From Xanthobacteraceae bacterium (GTDB lineage: Bacteria; Pseudomonadota; Alphaproteobacteria; Rhizobiales; Xanthobacteraceae): a DNA stretch of 8,920 nucleotides. Shown piece after piece: positions 1 to 6,596 of this stretch (its first letter is position 1; every line of letters starts with the position of its first letter). A model generated the notes under the pieces. That model was given only the letters and a program-made list of their open reading frames with translations. It did not search any database and was not told the DNA's origin. Position numbers and translations under genes: made by a program. Location of the stretch: NCBI GenBank assembly GCA_030039105.1, contig JASHQO010000426.1:1-8920 (forward strand). The letters are read 5' to 3'.

Positions 1-1952
1 TCGATCACTTCGACGGCGCCGGTTTCCGGATCGACGGCGACGGCGGCGGCATGGGCCGAATAGGAGAATACGCCGGGGTCGTGGGCTTTGTGGCCGGAGG
101 TAGCGGAGAGACCGCTGGCGTCCATATCGGCGGGTAAATCTTCAGGATGGTGATACCAGGCGCGTCCGATCTCGGCGAATTCCACGCTGCTCTGCGGGCC
201 GTGGACGCGGCCGTTTTTGATCTCGACGTCGCCGACTTTGCATTGCATCAAGTGCGCGCCGATCTTGGCGATCGGCTTCGTCAAAAGCCGGCAGGCCTCG
301 GCGATGGCGCCCCCGGTCGTCACCATCGAGCGCGACGTATAGGTGCCGGTGCCGACGGGCGCTGTCGAGGTGTCGCCGAACCGCACCGCAATCTTCCGCG
401 GATCGATGCCCAGCACCTCGTGGGCAACCTGAGCAAATACGGTCTCGTGGCCCTGGCCGTGGCAATGCGAACCGACTTCGAGGACGAGTTCGCCATCGCC
501 GGTCAGCCGTGCCACCGCGGGCTCCATCCCCGGCACCAGCTCGATGCCCCACGCCGAATAGCCAAACGGTCCGGTGCCGTAGGCGGTCTGCTCATAGAAC
601 GAGGCAAAGCCGACGCCGATCAGCCGGCCATCCGGCTCGGCTCTTTTTTGGCGCGCCCGCAGCGCCGGCAAGTCGATCAACTCGCCGACGCGCTTGAGCG
701 CCGCGGCGTAGTTGCCGCTATCGAGCGTCTTCTTGGTGACCGACACATAGGGCATCTGCTCCGGCTTGACGAAATTGCGCAACCGCACTTCGAGCGGATC
801 GATGCCGATGGCCTCGGCGATGCCGTCCATGACGATCTCGTGGCCGACGCACGATAGCGGCCGCGCTACGCCGCGGAACGGCTGGCCCGCCGGCTTGTTG
901 CTGACGACATTGATGGCGCGGCCGCGAAAGGCGCGGATGTCGTAGCAGCCCTGCATGTTGCCGACCGCGAGGCCGCCCTCGATGCCGGCGGGCCATGGCC
1001 ATGGCGAGTAGGCTCCGGAATCCACGGTGACGTCGCATTCGAGGCCGAGAACGCGCCCAGTGGCGTCGGCATAGCCGACCACCTTGCACTCGTAGTCGCG
1101 GCAAGTAGCGTCGCAGACGAGTGATTCATAGCGATCCTGCACCCAGCGCACCGGGCGGCGTAGCCGCATCGCCGCCCAGGCGACGCACACGGTCTCGCTT
1201 TCGATATAGGTCTTCAGGCCGAACGACGCGCCGACGTCCGGCACCACCACGCGCAGCCGGCGCTGACTGATACCCAGCACCTGCGCCAGACCGATCTGCA
1301 GCGGCACCGGCAGTTGATGCGCGACATAGACGGCCAGTTCGTCGAGCCTGTTGTCGTAAGCGGCCAGGCAGGCGCGGCCTTCGAGCGGCAGCGGGTGCAT
1401 GCGGTTCATGCGAAACTGGCGCTCGACCACGTGGGTGGCGGCGGATTTTGCCGCTTCCAGATCGCCCGCCTCGAGCTTGATGTCGACGAGGACGTTGTCG
1501 CCCCAGTCGTCGTGGACGAACGGCGCCGCTTTCCGCAGCGCATCCGCCATAGTCACGACCGGCGGCAGAGCTTCGAAATCCACTTCGACCAGCGCGGCGA
1601 TGTCCTCGGCCTCGGCGCGGGTCGCGGCGATCGCCATGGCGACAGGCTCGCCGACGTGGCGCACTTTGCCGGCGGCCAGGATCGGCCAATCGGACGGCTT
1701 GAAGCCCGGCAGCTTCGCGGTCGAGCGCATCTTGCCGACGCCGGCGAGGTCTTGCGGCAGATAGACCCGGTCCTCCAATCCTTGCGGCTTGCGCGCCGCC
1801 AGGATGCGGGCATGGGCATGGGGGCTGCGCACGAAGGCAGCATGCAGCATGCCCGGCAACGTTATGTCGGAGCAAAACTGCCCACGCCCTTCGATGAAGC
1901 GCGCATCTTCGAGCCGCGGCAGCCTGGCGCCAATGCCGAAATCGCTCGCCAT
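1..1952 (-). CDS. Molybdopterin-binding large subunit of a xanthine dehydrogenase/CoxL-type hydroxylase (3' end outside window)
   Basis: This is the catalytic subunit of a molybdenum hydroxylase, which inserts water-derived oxygen into a substrate at a Mo-cytosine-dinucleotide type centre and normally works with separate 2Fe-2S and FAD subunits. The frame is open from ATG at 1952 to the left edge, about 650 residues of a usual 750-800. The N-terminus (IGARLPRLEDARFIEGRGQF, then LPGMLHAAFVRSPHAHARIL) is typical of the aldehyde oxidase a/b hammerhead domain. Cofactor-binding loops follow: DVGASFGLK at residues 239-247, PFRGVAR at 358-364 and HGQGHET at 498-504, then GDTSTAPVGTGTYTSRS. The 358-364 loop lacks the Cys of true CO dehydrogenase (AYRCSFR), so this is a form II-like enzyme rather than CODH. 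The loop also has Ala where relatives usually have Gly (AYRGAGR). The ATG lies 17 bases past the upstream stop with no strong Shine-Dalgarno, suggesting translational coupling; an in-frame GTG at 1979 is an alternative. The terminal catalytic Glu is outside the window. Substrate unknown. Confidence 0.93.
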   Translation of the reverse strand, partial: MASDFGIGARLPRLEDARFIEGRGQFCSDITLPGMLHAAFVRSPHAHARILAARKPQGLEDRVYLPQDLAGVGKMRSTAKLPGFKPSDWPILAAGKVRHVGEPVAMAIAATRAEAEDIAALVEVDFEALPPVVTMADALRKAAPFVHDDWGDNVLVDIKLEAGDLEAAKSAATHVVERQFRMNRMHPLPLEGRACLAAYDNRLDELAVYVAHQLPVPLQIGLAQVLGISQRRLRVVVPDVGASFGLKTYIESETVCVAWAAMRLRRPVRWVQDRYESLVCDATCRDYECKVVGYADATGRVLGLECDVTVDSGAYSPWPWPAGIEGGLAVGNMQGCYDIRAFRGRAINVVSNKPAGQPFRGVARPLSCVGHEIVMDGIAEAIGIDPLEVRLRNFVKPEQMPYVSVTKKTLDSGNYAAALKRVGELIDLPALRARQKRAEPDGRLIGVGFASFYEQTAYGTGPFGYSAWGIELVPGMEPAVARLTGDGELVLEVGSHCHGQGHETVFAQVAHEVLGIDPRKIAVRFGDTSTAPVGTGTYTSRSMVTTGGAIAEACRLLTKPIAKIGAHLMQCKVGDVEIKNGRVHGPQSSVEFAEIGRAWYHHPEDLPADMDASGLSATSGHKAHDPGVFSYSAHAAAVAVDPETGAVEVI

Positions 1953-1969
1953 CGCGCGCCCCGATGTCG

Positions 1970-3118
1970 CTAGCCCCACAGCTCTTTCGATGCGATCCGC
2001 GCACCGTCGCTGAGCGCCTTGAATTTGGCCCAGACGATGGAGGGGTGAATCTCCTTAGACCCGGCGAACGTGGCGAAACCGCAATCGGAGCCGGCGATGA
2101 CGTTCTCGCGGCCGACGACATTGGCGTAGCGCACGATGCGTTCGGCAACGAGCTCGGGATGCTCGACCAAAATCGTCGAATGCGAGATCACGCCGGGAAT
2201 CAAAATCTTGCCATCCGGCAGCTTGACGTCCTTCCACACCTTCCATTCGTGCTCATGGCGCGGATTGGCCGCCTCGAACGAATAGGCGCCGGCGCGGATC
2301 TTCAGAATGATGTCGACGATATCCTTGAGCTCCATGTCGTGGATGCGCGGGCCCATGTTGATGCCGTAGCAGGTGTGAAAGCGGATTTTCTCCGCCGGGA
2401 TGTCGCGCAGCGCGTGGTTGAGCGCCTCGACGCGCACCTCGGCCCATTTGCGGCAATCGGCGATGCTGGCTTCAGGATGGATGATGTAATAGGTGACAAG
2501 CCGCGGATCGTCGATCTGCACCAGGAAGCCGGCGTCGACGATGGCCTTGTACTCCTCGTGCATCGCGTCGGCGATGGCGAAAATGTATTCCTCGGTTGAC
2601 TTGTAATAGGCGTTTTTCTGCCAATCCTCGATATTGGACGGCGAAATAGCCGGGATGAACGCCTCCGCTACCTTGGCGCCCTTGAGCGCCTTCTTGAAGT
2701 TGTCGATATCGCGCCGCAGCCGCGCGTGGCCTTTGTAGGTGATCGGCCCGGTGCAGATCATATGGGTGTGGGTCGAGGCAGCATGGGTCTGCGCATAAAA
2801 TTCCGGAAACGACAGGCCCTCGCGCGAGGTCGACCACTGATTGCGCGGCCCAGCGCGGCTATCGACTTCGTAGCCGCCGAGTCGCTCGTTGATATAGCTG
2901 ACGAAGCTCGGCTTGCCGTATTCGCCGTCGTCGACCACGTCGATGCCAAGATCAACCTGCCGGTGCACGATCTCGCCGATGGCCGCAGTCAACCGCTTGC
3001 CCGCCGCGTCGCTGTCGAATGCCGCCGGCCCGTCACGCTCGACCATCGCCAAGAGATCGGACGGCCGCGGCAAGCTGCCGGCGTGGGTGGTGAGAATGCG
3101 ATCGGTGCTGTGCTTCAT
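1970..3118 (-). CDS. Single-domain cobalamin-independent methionine synthase (MetE C-terminal) family protein
   Basis: This 382-residue TIM-barrel protein belongs to the MetE C-terminal/UROD-like family, zinc enzymes that activate a thiol for alkyl transfer. Visible family marks are the GSLPRP loop at residues 14-19, DGEYGKPSF at 64-72, the zinc motif HTC (H248, C250), E282 in SFEAAN, and C346 in GSDCGFATFAG. These correspond to the His-x-Cys, Glu and Cys zinc ligands of MetE. The protein is half the length of classical MetE (about 750) and lacks the N-terminal folate-binding half, so it is probably not the housekeeping methionine synthase. Core-MetE enzymes and epoxyalkane:coenzyme M transferase have the same single-domain layout, so the reaction could be methyl transfer to homocysteine from an unusual donor or another thiol-alkyl reaction. 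An AGGA ribosome-binding site lies 5 bases before the ATG. The gene sits 22 bases after the Bug receptor gene and 17 bases before the Mo-hydroxylase gene. The fold call is firm; the substrate is unknown. Confidence 0.9.
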   Translation of the reverse strand: MKHSTDRILTTHAGSLPRPSDLLAMVERDGPAAFDSDAAGKRLTAAIGEIVHRQVDLGIDVVDDGEYGKPSFVSYINERLGGYEVDSRAGPRNQWSTSREGLSFPEFYAQTHAASTHTHMICTGPITYKGHARLRRDIDNFKKALKGAKVAEAFIPAISPSNIEDWQKNAYYKSTEEYIFAIADAMHEEYKAIVDAGFLVQIDDPRLVTYYIIHPEASIADCRKWAEVRVEALNHALRDIPAEKIRFHTCYGINMGPRIHDMELKDIVDIILKIRAGAYSFEAANPRHEHEWKVWKDVKLPDGKILIPGVISHSTILVEHPELVAERIVRYANVVGRENVIAGSDCGFATFAGSKEIHPSIVWAKFKALSDGARIASKELWG

Positions 3119-3123
3119 GACTG

Positions 3124-3127
3124 TCCT
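3124..3127 (-). promoter_or_regulatory. Ribosome-binding site of the MetE-like gene
   Basis: On the minus strand AGGA ends 5 bases before the ATG at 3118, within the 22-base gap after the upstream stop. It fixes the start of the MetE-like protein just ahead of the conserved RILTTHAGSLPRP segment. Confidence 0.6.
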
Positions 3128-3140
3128 GGTCCGGCGCCAC

Positions 3141-4148
3141 TCAGTCCAACGTCACATGAGCGGCGGTGATGACGTTCTTCCAGCGCTCGGCTTCGTCGTG
3201 AAAGTAGGCGGCGGTTGCCTGCGGCGTGCCGCCGACCGGCTCGGCGGTCAGATCGGCGAAACGCTTTTGCACGTCGGAGTCGCGCAACGCCTCGTTCACG
3301 CCGGCATTGATCTTGTCGATGATTGCGGCCGGGGTGTTCGGGGGCGCGGCCAGGGCGAACCAGGTTACGGAGGCGAAGCCCGGCAAGGTTTCGGCGATCG
3401 CCGGCACGTCGGGCAAGCTCTTGACGCGCTGCGGCGAGGCCACGGCGATCAGCTTCAACCTTCCGGCTTTGATGAGCTGCAGCGGTGCGCCGAGATTGTC
3501 GAATGCGCAATCAACGCTGCCGGCGACGAGATCGTTCATCGCCGGTCCCGAACCGCGATACGGCACGTTCTGCAGTTTCACCTTCGCCATCATCTGAAAC
3601 AGCTCGGACGTCAGGTGCGAGGTGGTGCCGTTGCCTTGGGTCGCGTCGGTGACCTTGCCGTCGTTGGCTTTGGCGTAGGCAATGAAATCCTTCACTGAGT
3701 TGGCCTTGACCCTGTCCGGGTTGACGACCAGGGCGTTCGGCACCCGCCCCATCACCGCGATCGGGACGAATTGCAGCGGATCGAAATCGAGGTGCGGGTA
3801 GAGATTTTGATTGATGACCAGCGGCGGCGGCGGCGCGGCCAGCAGCGTGTAGCCGTCGGGATCGGATTTGGCGACAGCTTCGGCGCCGACATTGCCGCCG
3901 GCGCCGGCGCGGTCCTCGATGATCACCGGCTGGCCCCATTTGCGCGACAGCCAGTCGGCAATGATGCGCGGCATGACGTCGGCAGTGCCGCCAGCCGGGA
4001 AGGGCACCACGATCTTTACCGTGCGCACCGGGTAATCTTGCGCTTGTGCTGGCGTAGCGATCATCACGCCGAGGAGCGCCAGGATCGGTAACGCGACCGG
4101 CAGCATCCGTCGGGAGCGCCGAAGGCAGACGGCGGGTTGTTGCGGCAT
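3141..4148 (-). CDS. Bug/TctC-family periplasmic solute-binding protein (tripartite tricarboxylate transporter receptor)
   Basis: This 335-residue secreted receptor captures a small organic molecule, usually a carboxylate, in the periplasm. Residues 1-36 form a signal peptide: an RRSRR basic region, a hydrophobic core, and a likely cleavage at AQA/QDYP. Family marks are IVVPFPAGGTADVMPR (46-61), EDRAGAGGNVGAE (78-90), PDGYTLL (97-103), PYRGSGPAMNDLVAGSVD (197-213), LPDVPAIAE (245-253) and the C-terminal AAYFHDEAERW. The length fits the family (about 320-335). The frame stays open well upstream to 4673, but the signal peptide places the start at 4148; a GTG codon directly precedes this ATG and a weak AAGAG lies 9 bases upstream of the ATG. 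It is the first gene of a three-gene leftward operon. No TctA or TctB membrane partner is in the window, so it may be an orphan receptor, common in Bug-rich proteobacteria. Ligand unknown. Confidence 0.93.
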   Translation of the reverse strand: MPQQPAVCLRRSRRMLPVALPILALLGVMIATPAQAQDYPVRTVKIVVPFPAGGTADVMPRIIADWLSRKWGQPVIIEDRAGAGGNVGAEAVAKSDPDGYTLLAAPPPPLVINQNLYPHLDFDPLQFVPIAVMGRVPNALVVNPDRVKANSVKDFIAYAKANDGKVTDATQGNGTTSHLTSELFQMMAKVKLQNVPYRGSGPAMNDLVAGSVDCAFDNLGAPLQLIKAGRLKLIAVASPQRVKSLPDVPAIAETLPGFASVTWFALAAPPNTPAAIIDKINAGVNEALRDSDVQKRFADLTAEPVGGTPQATAAYFHDEAERWKNVITAAHVTLD

Positions 4149-4365
4149 CACGTTTTGCTCTTGAGGTTCTGGCCGGGATCGCGCGGAACTTAGCCAAACT
4201 GCGCAGGTGCCGCCAGAGCACGGCGGTGCGGCAGAACCGCTTGCGGGCCAGCCATGCGGCACAGCGCCCGCCGGAGCGAACAGAGTTTTGCCCCAATGAC
4301 CCTCTTTGGTCGTGCCGGTTGGATGCCGGGCGGTGCGAGCCGCTCGGAAGGCTTTCCGGGGCGAC
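4149..4365. other. Divergent intergenic region between the Bug operon and the lipoprotein gene
   Basis: These 217 bases separate two divergently read genes and should hold both promoters. I found no convincing sigma70-type -35/-10 pair on either strand. Imperfect dyads are present: GGAAGGCTTTCC near 4347, and GCGGT..ACCGC arms around 4223-4240. Neither is strong enough to call an operator. Open frames across the region are antisense extensions of the flanking genes. Confidence 0.4.
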
Positions 4366-4839
4366 ATGTCCGCAAGCCGGCTTCTCGTATTGGCGATCTT
4401 GGCTGCGAGCCTCGCTGGCTGTTCTTCGGATTCCGGTCCCAAGGAGGTCGGCGGCACCGCGCTTGGCGCTGTGGCAGGGGGCGCGATCGGCAATGCCATC
4501 GGCGGCTCCGCCGGCAACCGGCTGGCTGGGACCTTGATCGGCGCCGCCGCCGGCGGGCTGATCGGCAACCGCATCGGCGCGGCGATGGACGACGAGGATC
4601 GGCGGCGCGCCGACGCGGCGCAAATGCAGGCGCTGGAAACCGGTCCGTCCGGCGCCCCGGTGCCATGGCGCAATCCGGACTCAGGACGCTACGGCAACGT
4701 TGTGCCGGGGCCGGCCTATCAGGCCAACGGTGCTACCTGCCGGCAGTTCACCCAGACCGTCTATGTCGACGGCATGCCGCAGATCGGCCGCGGCACCGCT
4801 TGCCGCAATCCGGACGGCACCTGGGCCACAGCGAACTAG
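4366..4839 (+). CDS. Glycine-zipper outer-membrane lipoprotein, 17 kDa surface antigen type
   Basis: This is a 157-residue predicted lipoprotein. Residues 1-18 are a lipoprotein signal peptide ending in a LAGC lipobox, so Cys19 would be lipidated; the +2 Ser favours the outer membrane. Residues 29-73 are a glycine-zipper two-helix segment made of an internal duplication: GAVAGGAIGNAIGG (34-47) and GAAAGGLIGNRIGA (59-72), 25 residues apart, followed by a charged DDEDRRR stretch. The C-terminal part (124-154) has TCRQFTQTV...GRGTACRNPDGTW, the pattern of the surface-antigen domain in Rickettsia 17 kDa antigen-like proteins; Cys125 and Cys146 could pair. The start was placed at the ATG giving a clean signal peptide, with GGGG 4 bases upstream; a longer TTG-initiated frame from 4306 would put 20 unlikely residues before it. 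The specific role is not known; related proteins are envelope-structure or stress-linked lipoproteins. Confidence 0.87.
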   Translation: MSASRLLVLAILAASLAGCSSDSGPKEVGGTALGAVAGGAIGNAIGGSAGNRLAGTLIGAAAGGLIGNRIGAAMDDEDRRRADAAQMQALETGPSGAPVPWRNPDSGRYGNVVPGPAYQANGATCRQFTQTVYVDGMPQIGRGTACRNPDGTWATAN

Positions 4840-4992
4840 CAGCGACGGCCGCCTGAAAGGTTACATCTTTTGACATAGGCGCGCGCCCGGCATTCGCGTT
4901 ATCGCCTTGAAATCTGGACGTTTTGCGTAACGGCTTCTTAAGCGGCCGGCTAGTAGAACATTAACGTTGTGGCCCAGCACAGGCGGTAGGCG
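4840..4992 (+). other. Intergenic region upstream of the 479-residue hypothetical gene
   Basis: These 153 bases are less GC-rich than the flanking genes, as expected of a promoter-bearing gap. A TTGACA sits at 4870-4875, but no matching -10 lies at a normal distance. A short palindrome GGCGCGCGCC is at 4878-4887 without a following T run, so no terminator is called. Two TTAA tetramers are 19 bases apart, which does not fit a CtrA box. GGTAGG ends 2 bases before the next ATG and is a plausible ribosome-binding site. Confidence 0.35.
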
Positions 4993-6432
4993 ATGACGAG
5001 CGACGGGCAATCCGTCGAACGGTTGCGGGAATATCTCCGGAACCTCAAGCCGGAGGCGCGAGCCATGCTGATTGCTGAGCTCGAGCGCTCCCAGTTGCGC
5101 GGCAACGACATGGCCGGCAGTGACCTCGTGCTTGCCGAACTGCGGCACACGGTCCGCGCCGACGCGCAGCAAGTGCCGCGCATCGGCGACGCGGCACGCC
5201 TGTTCTTTGTGCCGCTCGAGCCGTTTCTGGTCGAAGCGCCCGCCGATCACAAGCGCATCGGACGCATTGCACGGATTTCGCTCGAGCCGATCTGGAGTTG
5301 GATCGGCCGCGACCTGATGCCGGCTGAAACCAAGGCGCTGGGCGACGACATCAATCGCGCGCTGGCGGCCGCCGACAAGACCAAGGCCGATCAGTTGGCT
5401 CGCGCGCTCCAGGACCGTGCCATCATGCGCATGCGCGACGCGCTCGCGGCCGTCGGCTCGGAGGAGAAAGCGCAACGCCGGCTCAACATTCAGGTCGGCT
5501 CGCCGCGCGCCACGGACGACGTCGCAACCGTCCTGCATGTTTTGGAAATCCGCGATGCGCTCGCCGATTTGTCGCGGCGGCTGCCGAACCATGTCCGCGC
5601 CTTTGAGCGTGACGTGATCGAGCAGACCAAGGCCCACTTCGATGCCGCGACATCGGCGAAGGCGATCGAGAGCAATACCGCGCGTAAGGCCGATATCGTC
5701 CGTTACGGCCTCATCGTGCTGATGAACCGGCTCGCGGCGCCGTGGCAGCTAATCCGGCTTGCCACCCGCGTGGCCGAGAGCGACGTCGCAGCGCGCGTTG
5801 CCGAAACGCCTTACGCGGTTGCGGTCACGATCGTGCTCGGTGAAATGGAGGCAACCGCCGCGGAACTGCGCGCCGAATTCAAGGCGGGCCGGCCGGTCGG
5901 TTCGATGCTCAAGGAGCTGCATGACAGCGCCCGCGGCTTGCGCACTGAAATGGATCTGTCGGTCGATACGGCCTGGAGCCGGCAGCTCGCGGCCATCCGC
6001 AGCGACATTTCGAACATGCTCAAGCCCGAGGTCGATGCCGCGCCGGGGCTTGTCCGGCGTCTGCTGCGTCCGCGGCCAGCCAAGGAGATCAGGCCCGGAT
6101 CGACGCTCGACAATATCGATGTCGATGAGGCCGAGGCTCGCGTCGCATTCGTCGCTGCCTGCCGCAACTATGCCGGCGAGCTTGCGTTCAGCGAGGTGAC
6201 GGTGCGGGCCTATTCGGAGTTGACGCAATACCTCGACACCGGCACCAGGGTGCTGGTCGATACGTTGCGTCATGCCGGCGATGCCGATCGGCCGTTCCGC
6301 CAGTCGCAGATCGACGCCGCGGTGCGGTTCTGCCGGACGCTGTTCGGCACGGAGTATGCCGACCTCATGGCCAAGGCCGCCGACGTCGCGGTGCACTCCG
6401 CGGCTGGCGAGCGCAAGCCGTTGAGCGCATAA
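4993..6432 (+). CDS. Conserved-looking hypothetical protein, 479 residues, mostly helical
   Basis: I do not recognise this family. The frame is uninterrupted, has strong GC third-position bias, and follows GGTAGG just before the ATG, so it is a genuine gene. The product has no signal peptide and no clear membrane segment, which suggests the cytoplasm. It is rich in Ala, Arg, Glu and Leu with long amphipathic helical stretches, notably an acidic/basic N-terminal helix pair (7-36), a region with the aromatic cluster FFVPLEPF and WSWIGRD (71-107), and heptad-like stretches around 112-160 and 284-345. Only two cysteines occur (390 and 447), and no nucleotide-binding, metal-binding or catalytic motif is evident. 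It lies between the lipoprotein gene and the ccm cluster on the same strand, with gaps of 153 and 160 bases, so it is probably its own transcription unit. A scaffolding or regulatory role is possible but not supported. Confidence 0.85.
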   Translation: MTSDGQSVERLREYLRNLKPEARAMLIAELERSQLRGNDMAGSDLVLAELRHTVRADAQQVPRIGDAARLFFVPLEPFLVEAPADHKRIGRIARISLEPIWSWIGRDLMPAETKALGDDINRALAAADKTKADQLARALQDRAIMRMRDALAAVGSEEKAQRRLNIQVGSPRATDDVATVLHVLEIRDALADLSRRLPNHVRAFERDVIEQTKAHFDAATSAKAIESNTARKADIVRYGLIVLMNRLAAPWQLIRLATRVAESDVAARVAETPYAVAVTIVLGEMEATAAELRAEFKAGRPVGSMLKELHDSARGLRTEMDLSVDTAWSRQLAAIRSDISNMLKPEVDAAPGLVRRLLRPRPAKEIRPGSTLDNIDVDEAEARVAFVAACRNYAGELAFSEVTVRAYSELTQYLDTGTRVLVDTLRHAGDADRPFRQSQIDAAVRFCRTLFGTEYADLMAKAADVAVHSAAGERKPLSA

Positions 6433-6592
6433 ACAGTGCGCAATTGCCGCGCCGAGCCTCCCATTGCGGCCGCATTCGCCCCGTGATGTAAGGTCGCAGC
6501 GCTTCGCACTCGGCCAGAGCCACGTTGTTTACGCAGCGATAATGCCGCCCGGCGGCTAATATGGCGCCAAAGGACCGCCCAACGAATTGCCC
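6433..6592 (+). other. Intergenic region upstream of ccmI
   Basis: This 160-base gap probably holds the promoter of the ccm genes. GATAAT (6538-6543) and TAATAT (6557-6562) resemble -10 hexamers, but neither has a good -35 at 16-18 bases. The hairpin at 6544-6556, an AAAGGA at 6569-6574 and a possible 11-codon leader frame (6561-6596) are the only structured elements seen. There is no T-tract terminator for the preceding gene. Confidence 0.4.
6544..6556 (+). repeat. Short perfect inverted repeat upstream of ccmI
   Basis: GCCGCC and GGCGGC flank a single C, a perfect 6-base dyad ending 36 bases before the ccmI ATG. It could form a small hairpin in the leader or be chance in GC-rich DNA. No T run follows, so it is not a terminator. 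Confidence 0.3.
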
Positions 6593-6596
6593 ATGA
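6561..6596 (+). other. Possible 11-codon leader frame overlapping the ccmI start
   Basis: ATG at 6561 opens a frame reading MAPKDRPTNCP. Its TGA at 6594-6596 overlaps the ccmI ATG at 6593 as ATGA. If translated it could couple ribosome arrival to ccmI initiation. It has only a weak GGCGG 5 bases upstream and may be chance. Confidence 0.15.

Noticed and set aside
147..857. Plus-strand frame of 236 residues
   Set aside because: It lies antisense to the conserved Mo-hydroxylase subunit and has no family features of its own.
1..1952. Possibility that the large subunit is frameshifted, because several short frames overlap it
   Set aside because: Reading the minus strand from 1952 gives one uninterrupted frame with family motifs throughout to the left edge.
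1..1952. Annotation as carbon monoxide dehydrogenase CoxL
   Set aside because: The AYRCSFR active-site loop with its Cys is absent; the loop here is PFRGVAR, so CO oxidation is not supported.
1126..2148. Long minus-strand frame of 340 residues overlapping the Mo-hydroxylase and MetE-like genes
   Set aside because: It is Arg/Ala-rich low-complexity sequence in another frame of both recognised genes, as expected from GC-rich coding DNA.
4149..4673. Upstream extension of the Bug receptor frame to 510 residues
   Set aside because: The added 175 residues run antisense to the lipoprotein gene, are Pro/Ala/Arg-rich, and would bury the clear signal peptide that starts at 4148.
4870..4875. TTGACA as the -35 of a promoter for the hypothetical gene
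   Set aside because: No acceptable -10 hexamer lies 16-18 bases downstream.
4878..4887. GGCGCGCGCC palindrome as a terminator after the lipoprotein gene
   Set aside because: It has no loop and no following T run; a short self-complementary GC run is expected by chance here.
4938..4964. Two TTAA tetramers as a CtrA-binding site
   Set aside because: They are 19 bases apart, whereas the CtrA box has a 7-base spacer.
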